A stretch of DNA of 13,701 nucleotides from Flavobacteriaceae bacterium (GCA_003511845.1 DOIV01000181.1:1-13701), one strand, 5' to 3'. Numbered from the stretch's first letter, positions 1-7,265 are shown. Numbers and translations: made by a program. Notes: generated by a model from the letters alone, not told the origin.

Positions 1-40
1 GGGCGCGATAATCAGTATCTATTAAAAGTGTTCCAAATAA

Positions 41-307
41 AAGTGCGAGTTTGCCCTGACTAACTTTGCAAACAAAGTAAAAGATCATTTTACTTACTTC
101 AGAGCAAACAAAGCTTACATCATAGAAACCAAAGATAAAACTGCCGCTTATTTAGACAAGTCTCAATATGAAAATAATAAAGTTTGGAAAACTTTAGGTG
201 TTTATGTTTGGCCAAACCATGTTTGGTTTGACACTTACCAAGAAGAAGTTGATCATTTAAAAAATTGGCTTTCAACAAAAATGGATTGGCTGGGCGTAAA
301 TCTGTAA
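41..307 (+). pseudogene. 3' remnant of a CotH-kinase-like protein, reading frame broken upstream
   Basis: The frame ending in TAA at 305-307 encodes 88 residues. They contain KVWKTLGVYVWPN followed by TYQEEVDHLKNWL and a final WLGVNL. This combination (W..LG.YVWPN, then TYQEE...LKNWL...WL) is, from memory, typical of the extreme C-terminus of CotH-type kinase domain proteins, which are common secreted or surface proteins in Bacteroidota. The frame cannot be extended upstream because stops occur at 38-40 and 23-25. Frame 1 is open from the window edge to a stop at 61-63 and could hold the preceding part (LLKVF), with a one-base shift near 58-62 giving a plausible NFANKVKDHF join. This is therefore either a decayed gene or one with a sequencing error, and only its tail is in view. 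It is unrelated to nitrate metabolism. The family assignment rests on remembered motifs only. Confidence 0.55.
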
Positions 308-332
308 CAAAACATAACTTAGTGATAAAACT

Positions 333-365
333 AAAGCCTCATATTAAATTAATATGAGGCTTTTT
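333..365 (+). terminator. Rho-independent terminator after the CotH-like remnant
   Basis: Bases 333-345 pair with 351-363 in an uninterrupted 13-bp stem with a 5-base loop (346-350). The core is GCCTCATATT/AATATGAGGC, followed by a T run (361-365). It lies 25 bases after the stop at 307. The A run on the left arm means it could also act on the minus strand. It ends only about 10 bases before the chosen sirohaem gene start. Confidence 0.88.
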
Positions 366-374
366 AGTACCTTT

Positions 375-983
375 ATGCCTATATATTTTAATATTTTGAG
401 TAAAAACGAACTATATCCCATTTTTTTAAAAGTTTCCGAACTTGAAGTTTTAATCGTTGGTGGCGGAAATGTAGCCTTAGAGAAATTAACTTTTTTACTA
501 AAGTCTAGTCCGAATGCAAAAACGACTGTTGTAGCCAAGAATTTTATTCCAGAAATTAATGTGTTGGCTGAAAAATATACCGTAAAAATCATAACGAAAC
601 CTTATGATGTTACTTTTTTAACGAATATGAATATCGTTATTGCAGCAACTGATGATTTAGAAGTAAATCTACAAGTTCACGCCGATTGCAAAGCACAAAA
701 TATTTTGGTAAATGTGGCTGATAATCCGCCTTATTGTGATTTTTACATGGGAGGTATCGTTACCAAAGGCAATGTAAAATTGGCAATTTCTACCAATGGA
801 AAATCGCCAACGATGGCAAAACGTTTACGTCAATTTTTTGAAGAAGTTATCCCTGATGATATTAATGAATTAGCCGAAAATCTAAATACGTATCGGCAAA
901 CCATTAAAGGTGATTTTAAAGAGAAAGTCAAAAAACTAAATGATTTGACTAAGAATATGATTGATAAAAAAACTAAATTGTAG
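375..983 (+). CDS. Precorrin-2 dehydrogenase / sirohydrochlorin ferrochelatase (CysG N-terminal type)
   Basis: The 202-aa protein matches the Met8p/CysG-N/SirC family, which oxidises precorrin-2 to sirohydrochlorin with NAD and in bifunctional members inserts iron to give sirohaem. An N-terminal Rossmann fold shows VLIVGGGNVALEK (residues 25-37) and a second nucleotide-side stretch IVIAATDD (87-94). The family's NVaD segment is NVADNP (113-118), where Asp116 is the likely equivalent of the catalytic Asp of CysG/Met8p. STNGKSPTMAKRLR (139-152) corresponds to CysG's SSGGTSP region. Length suits a stand-alone enzyme without the methyltransferase half, which is encoded separately by cobA at 10299-11066. 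I chose ATG 375 because an upstream in-frame ATG at 354 lies inside the terminator stem. A TTG at 396 is also possible, since homologous sequence begins near KNELYPIFLK. Sirohaem is needed by NirB. No convincing promoter is visible between the terminator and the start. Confidence 0.92.
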   Translation: MPIYFNILSKNELYPIFLKVSELEVLIVGGGNVALEKLTFLLKSSPNAKTTVVAKNFIPEINVLAEKYTVKIITKPYDVTFLTNMNIVIAATDDLEVNLQVHADCKAQNILVNVADNPPYCDFYMGGIVTKGNVKLAISTNGKSPTMAKRLRQFFEEVIPDDINELAENLNTYRQTIKGDFKEKVKKLNDLTKNMIDKKTKL

Positions 984-990
984 TCAGGGC

Positions 991-1005
991 TTCACTCATA
1001 GTGAA
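991..1005. other. Small hairpin just after the sirohaem gene
   Basis: TTCACT-CAT-AGTGAA forms a perfect 6-bp stem with a 3-base loop beginning 8 bases after the stop at 983. There is no following T run, so it is at best a weak terminator or an mRNA 3'-end stabiliser for the sirohaem gene. Confidence 0.35.
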
Positions 1006-1041
1006 ATTATAACTATCTAAATTTTAATAAATTATCAATTA

Positions 1042-1066
1042 TTGGTGAAAAACACCAAAAATGGCA
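1042..1066 (+). repeat. Palindromic intergenic repeat, copy 1
   Basis: TTGGTG-AAAAA-CACCAA followed by AAAT and GGCA. It has the same geometry as the copies at 1110, 1176, 6372 and 7222: a GGTG/CACC stem, an A-rich loop, and GGCA at a fixed distance on one side only. The stem is shorter here because it lacks the outer TG/CA pairs. Confidence 0.65.
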
Positions 1067-1067
1067 T

Positions 1068-1107
1068 AAATGATTTGATTAAGGATATGATTGATATGGA
1101 GGATTAA
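1068..1107 (+). repeat. Relic duplicate of the 3' end of the sirohaem gene
   Basis: Bases 1068-1096 match 938-966, inside the sirohaem gene, at 27 of 29 positions. The offset is exactly 130 bases. The copy still reads in frame as NDLIKDMIDMED then TAA (1105-1107). The real gene ends NDLTKNMIDKKTKL. The copy has no start codon of its own and is preceded by a palindromic repeat. I read it as a partial tandem duplication, or as the original gene end displaced by an insertion. Confidence 0.8.
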
Positions 1108-1109
1108 AA

Positions 1110-1136
1110 TGTTGGTGGAAAACACCAACATTGGCA
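1110..1136 (+). repeat. Palindromic intergenic repeat, copy 2
   Basis: TGTTGGTG-GAAAA-CACCAACA, an 8-bp stem with a 5-base loop, followed by TT and GGCA. Bases 1111-1129 are the exact reverse complement of 1183-1201, so this copy and copy 3 could also pair with each other as a 19-bp stem. Confidence 0.85.
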
Positions 1137-1175
1137 TGTCTTTTATAAACTATAACGTATGAAATTACGCAACAA

Positions 1176-1204
1176 TGCCTTTGTTGGTGTTTTCCACCAA
1201 CAAA
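1176..1204 (-). repeat. Palindromic intergenic repeat, copy 3 (inverted)
   Basis: On the minus strand this reads TTTGTTGGTG-GAAAA-CACCAACAAA followed by GGCA, a 10-bp stem. It is the same element as copy 2 in opposite orientation. It lies 11 bases beyond the stop codon of the rubredoxin fusion gene, so it would form a hairpin in that transcript's 3' end, but without a U run. Confidence 0.85.
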
Positions 1205-1215
1205 AACTTGACAAT

Positions 1216-2634
1216 CTAAATCTTAACCAACTCAAAAGTTGTTTTAGAAGCCTCACAAACCGGACATACATATTCAGAAGAAACATCTTTAAAAGAAGTG
1301 CCAGGTGTAACATTAGCTGTTGTATCACCAAACTCTGCATCATAAACGGTTAAGCAATCTGCACATTGATACACCTCTTTTTCTATAGTTTCTTCTTTTT
1401 TGGTAGGTTTTTCTTCTTCAAATTCACCTAGTTTTTCAAAATAGAGTTTACTCAATTCCATTAATAAACCAGGTAGTTCAATTTTATCTACATCTTGTGC
1501 ATAGACTAAGTATTTTTGGGTATTCGGATTGAAATTTTCACTATACAAAACATTATATGTAGGTCTTACCTCAAAATCTTTTACCATATTTGGTAAGGTG
1601 TTTTTTTCAACAACTACAGAAGTAAAGTATATTTTATTATCACTTTTATTAGAGATCCCAAAGGTTAATCCATAAGTACTAATATCATTTTGATCGAAAT
1701 TTCGAACAATAAAAGTTTTAAGAGCTAAGGCTTCATCATCATGTACTGGTAAATGCCAATTCAATTCTAATAAAGAATGACGTACATTAATACCTGCTCT
1801 ACCCAATAATTTTTCTAAGGCTAATTTACTTTCACTAGGAATACCTTTTACAATAAAAGATTTCCAAGGTGTAATACATATTTTCCCTATTTTATTATCT
1901 AAACAGAAATCACAAAAATCGTTTAAAAAATCTATATAGTATTTATTATTCCGCCAATACAATCCTAACCAATACTCATGAATACCCATTCGGTTTATAC
2001 CTTCGTAGTACGGAAAAGGTTTGAACTCAACTTTTAATTTAGTTTCTATAGTTCTGCTGTTGGTATCAATTTGATTGTTTAATAACATAAATAATTCATC
2101 TACATCATCAGCATCTTGGTAAATTTCTTCAATAGTCTTTGCAACTTTTGCGATATCCCAGCTGTAAACTAAAACAGGAAAATTTACTGGTTTTTCCCAA
2201 TGTGGGAGTCTTAGGTTTAAATACCAATAATCTTCAAAAGTAGAAGCTATAAAATTCAGTTGTCCGTTAAACAGTGGTGATAATTGTTGCTGAGGGTCAG
2301 AAATATTAATTTTTAACTTTGGCTGATGCTTAAAACTTTCTAAAAGATATAAATAAGCCGCTCCATTTAGCCATGAAGTAGACGGAAAAAGATCTGCAGC
2401 AACATAAGAACAAACAATATTTTGAAAGGTAGGGTCAGAAGTCATTCCGGTATTCAGTTTATGAAACTGTTCGTCTATTTCTTTATTAATTTTATGATCA
2501 GGAAAAATAATATCTTGTCTTGAACCAAAATGTATGGTATCTAAACCTAACGATTTGGCATAGCTTAAAATTTGTTTCAATTCACTAGGCGATAAAACGC
2601 CTCCTTTTATAAAAATTCTTTTTAAATCTTCCAT
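1216..2634 (-). CDS. Nitrite/sulfite-reductase-like protein fused to a C-terminal rubredoxin
   Basis: The 472-aa protein has two parts. Residues 1-400 resemble the paired ferredoxin-like half-domains of nitrite/sulfite reductases: a first half with KGGVLSPSEL...LGLDTIHFGSRQDIIFP (10-45), an SNiR-like segment NIVCSYVAADLFPSTSWL (72-89), and a second half with ICITPWKSFIVKGIP (252-266). The paired Cys motifs that hold [4Fe-4S]-sirohaem are absent, so it should not be a normal reductase. After a charged linker (about 405-420), residues 422-472 form a rubredoxin with C424-x2-C427 and C457-x2-C460, including PGTSF. It starts one base after the nitrate reductase stop, so the two are co-transcribed and probably translationally coupled. 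I infer a one-electron carrier or assembly role for nitrate or nitrite reduction; the actual partner is unknown. The rubredoxin is certain, the N-terminal fold likely. Confidence 0.88.
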   Translation of the reverse strand: MEDLKRIFIKGGVLSPSELKQILSYAKSLGLDTIHFGSRQDIIFPDHKINKEIDEQFHKLNTGMTSDPTFQNIVCSYVAADLFPSTSWLNGAAYLYLLESFKHQPKLKINISDPQQQLSPLFNGQLNFIASTFEDYWYLNLRLPHWEKPVNFPVLVYSWDIAKVAKTIEEIYQDADDVDELFMLLNNQIDTNSRTIETKLKVEFKPFPYYEGINRMGIHEYWLGLYWRNNKYYIDFLNDFCDFCLDNKIGKICITPWKSFIVKGIPSESKLALEKLLGRAGINVRHSLLELNWHLPVHDDEALALKTFIVRNFDQNDISTYGLTFGISNKSDNKIYFTSVVVEKNTLPNMVKDFEVRPTYNVLYSENFNPNTQKYLVYAQDVDKIELPGLLMELSKLYFEKLGEFEEEKPTKKEETIEKEVYQCADCLTVYDAEFGDTTANVTPGTSFKDVSSEYVCPVCEASKTTFELVKI

Positions 2635-2635
2635 A

Positions 2636-5600
2636 TTAAACGGTTGCTAAGTTTTTTCGTAATGTATTTTGAAAAATTTCTAATACTTCAGGCTTACAAC
2701 TTCCACAACCCATGCCTGCACCAGTTGTTTTACATAATTCTGCATAATTTGTACAGCCAGAATTGATAACATCTTCTATATTACCAACACCTATTTGGCT
2801 ACATGAACATATTAATTTTCCCTTAACGGGGATAGATTCTTGGTTTGACCGTAATAATTCTTCTCTTTTTTCACCCAATTCAATTTTATCCTCTATCAAG
2901 GTTTTAAACTCAGCAAACTCTTTTTTATCGCCTAATAATACAGCCCCTATAAGTCTATCGTTTTTAATAATACATTTTTTATAATAATGCTTTTGCATAT
3001 CCATAAAAATAACTTCTTCATAAGAGTTGTCCTTTTCAGGAAACTGAACATGACCAATACTACAAAGGTGTAAATCTTTAAATTTTAAAATATTCATCAA
3101 TACAGAGCCTGTATACACACTATTTAAATCTCCTAAAATATAATTTACAGCAATATCTGCTTGCTGCTCAGCTGCTGAAGTAATTCCGTATAAAAAATTT
3201 TCAAACTCTGCTATTTCACCTAAACCAAAAATAGTAGGATCACTTGTTTGTAAGTATTGATTTACAATAACACCTCTACGGCAATCTATTTTTGCCTGCC
3301 TCGCCAGTTCTATATTAGGTATGGTACCAATAGCATAAACAATGGCGTTACAATAAATTACTTTACCCGTTTTAAATGTAATGGATAGTTTATGTGTGGC
3401 ATTATCATCTTCAAAAACAGTAGTCACCTCATTATCAAAATAAATTTGAATACCTCTTTCTCTAACATCTTCAGCCAATAACCTACTCGCTATTAAATCT
3501 AACTGACGCTCCATCAATCGAGATGAACGTTCTATAATCGTTATTTGTATGTCTTTTTTATTGAGTGTAGCTGCCAGTTCCAAACCTAATAATCCTCCAC
3601 CAACAATAACAACATGTTGTTCGTTATCTGGCAAACCAGTCGCTTTTAAATGGCTTTTTAACTTTTCAGCATCTGCTCTATTTCTTAGGGTAAATCTACC
3701 TGGAGAATCTAATAGAGCATTGGCAGGCACAAAGGCCCTACTACCCGTTGCCATAATTAACACATCATAATTATGCGTATTACCATTACTATCAGTAATT
3801 ATTTTATCTTCTTTATTAATCTTTGTTATTGATACTCCTGAAAATAAATCTAAGTTCAATTTGTCTATTTCCTCTTTTTTTACCTTTTCTAACTCCTCCC
3901 AAGTTAGCTCTTCACTTACATATTCTGGTAGTAAAACTCGGTTATAAAACGGATTTTCTTCTAAAGAAAATACTGCCAATTCATCTTCATCGTTATGATC
4001 TCGATAACTTTTTACAAATCGATAAGCCGCAGCACCTCCGCCAATAACACATATTTTTTGTTTTGGCTTTTGGTGTTTTGAAACTTGAACAGCTACATAT
4101 TTATAATCAGGTTCTTTTGAAATAGGATCAATTAAATTTGTAGTTAAATTATTGGCTCTACCGAAATCATTTCCAGAGATTTTACCCCAATGTATTGGCA
4201 TAAAAACAACTCCTTTTCTTATGTCAGAATTTAATTTAACCGTAACCCTTACCTTTCCTGTTGCATTTTTAACACTTATAACGTCACCTTCTTTTATTTT
4301 TCTTTCTAATGCATCTTCATGATTCATTTCTAAATACGGAGAAGGAATATGAGTATTTAATCTATTTACAACTCCAGTTTTTGTTCTGGTATGCCATTGA
4401 TCTCTTATTCTACCCGAAGTTAAGACTAAAGGAAATTCTTTAGTTGTTTTTAGGGATTGATTTTCAGTATGAATAGGCGTATTAAAGTTTACTTTTCCTG
4501 TTTTGGTAAAATATTTATGATCTGTAAAAAGTCTAGGTGTTCCTTTATGTTCTTTGTTTGGAACAGGCCATTGCATACTCCCTTCTGTCTTCAACCTATC
4601 GTAGGATAAACCAGAAATATCAATATTAGTTCCTTTAGTTAGTCGACAATGTTCATCGAATATTTCGCTTGAATTTTCATAGTCGAAACCATCAAAGTTC
4701 ATTTTTTGAGCAAATTTTGCAATAATTTCAACATCAGGAAGTGCTTCTTCTGGAGGTTCAATTCCTTTTTCTAAATAACTAATTCTTCGTTCAGAATTGG
4801 TCATGGTACCTTCTTTCTCTAACCACCCAGCGGCTGGTAATAATAAATCTGCATATTTAGTGGTTTCAGAATTGTGAGAAATATCTTGAACTACTACAAA
4901 ACTAGCTTTTTCTAAAGCTTCTTCGACCTGTAAAGAATTGGGTAAACTCACTACAGGATTGGTACATACTATCCAAATTGCTTTTAATTTTCCTGAATGT
5001 AAGGCCTCAAACATTTCTGTTGCTGTATAGCCCGGTTTTTCTAAGATTTCTTTCCCTCCCCAAAACTCAGAAACTTCTTTTCTATGAGCTTCGTTATCTA
5101 AATCTCTATGTGCAGCCAGTAAATTTGCCATCCCTCCAACTTCACGTCCTCCCATGGCGTTTGGCTGTCCTGTTAACGAAAAAGGACCTGCACCAGGCTT
5201 GCCAATTTGTCCAGTTACTAAAGAAATATTTATTAATGAAACATTTTTATCAACGCCTATAACACTTTGGTTTAAACCCATAGTCCACATACTAATAAAA
5301 GCATTCGCATCACCGATGTATGAAGCAGCTTTTATTATCTCATCTATAGTAATTCCGCAAATTTTTGCAGCTTCACTTATTGTTGTCTGAAACACTTGTT
5401 CTTTTATTGAATCAAAGCCGGTAGTATGATTTTTAATAAAATTTTCATCAATTTTATTTTCATCAATCAATTGCCTTACAATAGCATTGTGCAATACAAC
5501 ATCAGTACCAGGAATAATTTGTAAATGCAAATCTGCAATAGCAGTAGTTTGTGTTTTTCTAGGATCGACTACAATAATTTTTACATTCGGATTTTCTTCT

Positions 5601-6175
5601 TTATGCTTTTCTAATCTTCTAAATAAAATAGGATGACACCAAGCTGGGTTTGCCCCAGCAATTAAAAAGCAATCAGCCAATTCAATATCTTCATAAGAAA
5701 TAGGCACAGCATCCTCACCTACACTTTTTTTATAGCCAACTACAGCAGAACTCATACAGAGCCTTGAGTTGGTGTCAATATTATTTGTTCCTAAAAATCC
5801 TTTGGTGAGTTTGTTAAGAATATAATACTCTTCAGTTAAACACTGCCCAGACACATAAAAGCCTACACTATCAGGCCCGTGCTTTTTTATAATGGATTTA
5901 AAAACTGCCGCTGCTCTATCTAAAGCAGTATCCCAAGTTACTTTTTGCATGGGGTGATTTCTACTCCATCTCATTTCTGGATGCAAAATCCGATCAGAAG
6001 TCTCTTGCACTACGTAGTTTAAGTTCATCCCTTTTGAACATAGCATTCCTTTATTTACCGGGTAATCAGGATTGCCTTTAACCGTTAAATTTCCATTTCT
6101 ATCTTTATTTACAATAATACCACAGCCTGTGCCACAATAAGAACATGTCGTTTTGTAAGATTTATTTGCAGCCAT
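2636..6175 (-). CDS. nasA: Assimilatory nitrate reductase fused to FAD diaphorase and BFD [2Fe-2S] domain
   Basis: This is a 1179-aa fusion. Residues 1-695 are a Mo-bisMGD oxidoreductase: a [4Fe-4S] site C11-x2-C14-x3-C18 with C46, a probable Mo-ligand Cys140 in DTNSRLCMSSAVVGYK as in NasA/NapA, and a C-terminal molybdopterin dinucleotide-binding fold (about 580-695, with LTSGRIRDQWHTRTKTG). Residues 707-1015 are a NirB-like pyridine nucleotide-disulfide reductase with FAD motif VIGGGAAAYR, NAD motif VIVGGGLLGLE (856-866) and a second FAD motif IFGLGEIAEF. Residues 1120-1170 are a BFD-like [2Fe-2S] domain (C1123, C1125, C1157, C1160). No signal peptide is seen, so it is cytoplasmic. It should reduce nitrate to nitrite with NAD(P)H as donor in a single chain, where Bacillus or Klebsiella use separate subunits. 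It heads a two-gene operon with the rubredoxin fusion. ATG at 6175 is well placed after the dyad and -7 box at 6226-6247. Confidence 0.94.
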   Translation of the reverse strand: MAANKSYKTTCSYCGTGCGIIVNKDRNGNLTVKGNPDYPVNKGMLCSKGMNLNYVVQETSDRILHPEMRWSRNHPMQKVTWDTALDRAAAVFKSIIKKHGPDSVGFYVSGQCLTEEYYILNKLTKGFLGTNNIDTNSRLCMSSAVVGYKKSVGEDAVPISYEDIELADCFLIAGANPAWCHPILFRRLEKHKEENPNVKIIVVDPRKTQTTAIADLHLQIIPGTDVVLHNAIVRQLIDENKIDENFIKNHTTGFDSIKEQVFQTTISEAAKICGITIDEIIKAASYIGDANAFISMWTMGLNQSVIGVDKNVSLINISLVTGQIGKPGAGPFSLTGQPNAMGGREVGGMANLLAAHRDLDNEAHRKEVSEFWGGKEILEKPGYTATEMFEALHSGKLKAIWIVCTNPVVSLPNSLQVEEALEKASFVVVQDISHNSETTKYADLLLPAAGWLEKEGTMTNSERRISYLEKGIEPPEEALPDVEIIAKFAQKMNFDGFDYENSSEIFDEHCRLTKGTNIDISGLSYDRLKTEGSMQWPVPNKEHKGTPRLFTDHKYFTKTGKVNFNTPIHTENQSLKTTKEFPLVLTSGRIRDQWHTRTKTGVVNRLNTHIPSPYLEMNHEDALERKIKEGDVISVKNATGKVRVTVKLNSDIRKGVVFMPIHWGKISGNDFGRANNLTTNLIDPISKEPDYKYVAVQVSKHQKPKQKICVIGGGAAAYRFVKSYRDHNDEDELAVFSLEENPFYNRVLLPEYVSEELTWEELEKVKKEEIDKLNLDLFSGVSITKINKEDKIITDSNGNTHNYDVLIMATGSRAFVPANALLDSPGRFTLRNRADAEKLKSHLKATGLPDNEQHVVIVGGGLLGLELAATLNKKDIQITIIERSSRLMERQLDLIASRLLAEDVRERGIQIYFDNEVTTVFEDDNATHKLSITFKTGKVIYCNAIVYAIGTIPNIELARQAKIDCRRGVIVNQYLQTSDPTIFGLGEIAEFENFLYGITSAAEQQADIAVNYILGDLNSVYTGSVLMNILKFKDLHLCSIGHVQFPEKDNSYEEVIFMDMQKHYYKKCIIKNDRLIGAVLLGDKKEFAEFKTLIEDKIELGEKREELLRSNQESIPVKGKLICSCSQIGVGNIEDVINSGCTNYAELCKTTGAGMGCGSCKPEVLEIFQNTLRKNLATV

Positions 6176-6225
6176 AAATTCATTTCAATTTTTATACCCT
6201 TAGCTATAAGCGTACTGCAAAAATA

Positions 6226-6233
6226 CAAAATTA
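6226..6233 (-). promoter_or_regulatory. Candidate -7 box of the nasA operon
   Basis: The minus strand reads TAATTTTG, matching the Bacteroidota TAnnTTTG motif, about 50 bases upstream of the nasA ATG. A second candidate, TATTTTTG, lies just downstream at 6218-6225. No good TTG -33 element is seen at the usual 19-21-base spacing, which fits an activator-dependent promoter. Confidence 0.55.
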
Positions 6234-6247
6234 CGTATTAATACGTA
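6232..6247. promoter_or_regulatory. Putative operator: TACGTAT-N2-ATACGTA dyad upstream of nasA
   Basis: TACGTATTAATACGTA is a perfect 16-bp palindrome. A near-identical dyad lies upstream of nirB (11111-11126), differing only in the centre. In both, the last two bases of the dyad are the first two of the -7 box. The heptamer-2-heptamer arrangement and the TAC...GTA ends resemble NarL/NarP sites (TACYYMT inverted, 2-bp spacer), with a G instead of Y at position 4. Confidence 0.7.
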
Positions 6248-6371
6248 GATTTATTTATTAAAAATAAATAGCTAAATTTAAATGATTGCTAGTTTTCGCT
6301 TGCTTTTTTGAGAATTAGGCAAGGTTTGTTTGTGGAAAATCTGTATTCAGCAGATAGCATCAGCAAATGCA

Positions 6372-6398
6372 TGTTGGTGGAAGACACGAACATTGGCA
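6372..6398 (+). repeat. Palindromic intergenic repeat, copy 4 (degenerate)
   Basis: TGTTGGTG-GAAGA-CACGAACA then TT and GGCA, keeping the geometry of copy 2 with a stem mismatch. The GGCA is part of a further hairpin, GGCAGA-AA-TCTGCC (6395-6408). The 6248-6434 stretch otherwise shows no gene. Confidence 0.65.
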
Positions 6399-6434
6399 GA
6401 AATCTGCCTGCGGAAAGCAAATATACTAACTCCT

Positions 6435-6857
6435 TTACACCCTCGATAACATTTTTACTGTTGTTTCTGGTGATAAAACAGGAATTTCACTTTTCTTAAA
6501 ATCTTTTATGTTTCGAGTTGTTATAACATCAATCTCACCTATTTGCACTGCACTATAATACTGAATAGCATCTTCAAAATCATTAAAGTATGATTGCAAT
6601 GATTTTTTTAAAATCACTCTATTTGTTTCTTGAATTTCAATATATTCTTCCAAATCTAAAATTAAACTTATGGCTCTTTTATGAGAAGTTACTTGCCGCA
6701 ATATATAATAAGTATTATTGAAGGATATTGCTGCCACAAATATTTTAATTTTTTTTTCTTTTGCCAATTGAAAAAGTATAGCAGCATATTCAGAAAAAGG
6801 TTTTCTATCTGCTAGAAAATCAATAATTACGTTAGTATCTATAAATATACGTTTCAT
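6435..6857 (-). CDS. PIN-domain toxin (VapC-like ribonuclease)
   Basis: The 140-aa protein is a PIN-fold nuclease of the PIN_3-like group. The acidic residues expected for metal-dependent RNA cleavage are visible: Asp7 in FIDTNVIIDFL, Glu95/Asp96 in FEDAIQYYSA, and Asp119 in VITTRNIKDF. SFNNTYYILR (45-54) is the family's usual central segment, with Asn in place of the acid some VapC proteins have there. Its ATG overlaps the antitoxin stop by four bases (ATGA, 6854-6857), the standard coupling of toxin to antitoxin. Family knowledge predicts a sequence-specific RNase neutralised by the partner upstream. The RNA target cannot be read from sequence. It lies between nasA and the response regulator and has no evident metabolic role there. 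Confidence 0.88.
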   Translation of the reverse strand: MKRIFIDTNVIIDFLADRKPFSEYAAILFQLAKEKKIKIFVAAISFNNTYYILRQVTSHKRAISLILDLEEYIEIQETNRVILKKSLQSYFNDFEDAIQYYSAVQIGEIDVITTRNIKDFKKSEIPVLSPETTVKMLSRV

Positions 6858-7102
6858 AATTTATGTTTTTTGCTAATTGCCTTAACTAATTCTTTTTTGT
6901 AATTAAAGTCATCAGGAAGTTTTACAGAACCCTGTAGTTTTTGTATAGATTGAGATATTCTTACACCTTTCATATCTTTATCAAGGATAACTTTTAAGTA
7001 ATTCTCTATCAATTCAGACAAGCTTCTGCCTTTTTCTTTAGCATACTTTTTTGATTGTTTTATGATACTTTCTTCTATTGTTAATGTAAGTTTTGTCTGC
7101 AT
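6854..7102 (-). CDS. Antitoxin of the PIN toxin (DUF6364-like, ribbon-helix-helix type)
   Basis: This is an 82-aa basic protein beginning QTKLTLTIEESIIKQSKKYAKEKGRSLSELIENYL. A short beta strand (KLTLTI) followed by two helices with GRSLSELIE is the pattern of MetJ/Arc-type DNA-binding antitoxins, and the sequence recalls the DUF6364 family often paired with PIN toxins in Bacteroidota. The C-terminal part (residues 45-82) would bind and block the toxin. It is first in a two-gene operon with a four-base overlap, and probably represses its own promoter at 7120-7127. ATG 7102 is the natural start. Confidence 0.83.
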   Translation of the reverse strand: MQTKLTLTIEESIIKQSKKYAKEKGRSLSELIENYLKVILDKDMKGVRISQSIQKLQGSVKLPDDFNYKKELVKAISKKHKL

Positions 7103-7119
7103 TACGTGTTATTTAAATA

Positions 7120-7127
7120 CAAAGATA
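7120..7127 (-). promoter_or_regulatory. Candidate -7 box of the PIN toxin-antitoxin operon
   Basis: The minus strand reads TATCTTTG, a full TAnnTTTG match, 17 bases before the antitoxin ATG. It is preceded directly by TACG, as at the nasA, cobA and nirB promoters, but the left half of the dyad is missing here. Confidence 0.55.
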
Positions 7128-7221
7128 CGTATTTTTAATTAATAATTAAAAATAATGCATGGATACAGCATTATATATAGGCTAAATTGGCAAATAATTG
7201 ATGGTAGAAAACCTGTTTTTA

Positions 7222-7246
7222 CCTTTGCTGGTGTTTTTTACTAACA
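7222..7246 (-). repeat. Palindromic intergenic repeat, copy 5 (degenerate, inverted)
   Basis: On the minus strand TGTTAGT-AAAAAA-CACCAGCA is followed by AA and GG, matching copies 1-4 in geometry, with GGTA in place of GGCA. It lies 19 bases past the stop of the response regulator gene. Confidence 0.5.
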
Positions 7247-7265
7247 AATGCTATAATTAAACCTC

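Noticed and set aside
354..374. ATG 354 as the start of the sirohaem gene
   Set aside because: It lies within the right arm of the terminator stem and adds residues (MRLFSTF) not seen in the family. ATG 375 or TTG 396 is more likely.
1180..1204. Hairpin after the rubredoxin fusion gene as a rho-independent terminator
   Set aside because: The stem is good but no T run follows on either strand in the right position. It belongs to the repeat family.
1042..1204. CRISPR array
   Set aside because: The repeats are palindromic, differ in orientation, are irregularly spaced and degenerate, and no cas genes are near.
1216..2634. A second functional sirohaem nitrite or sulfite reductase
   Set aside because: The paired Cys ligands for the [4Fe-4S]-sirohaem centre are absent; only the half-domain pattern is retained.
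6308..6499. A 63-codon open frame on the + strand
   Set aside because: It runs through a palindromic repeat and into the 3' end of the PIN toxin gene on the other strand, and resembles no known protein.
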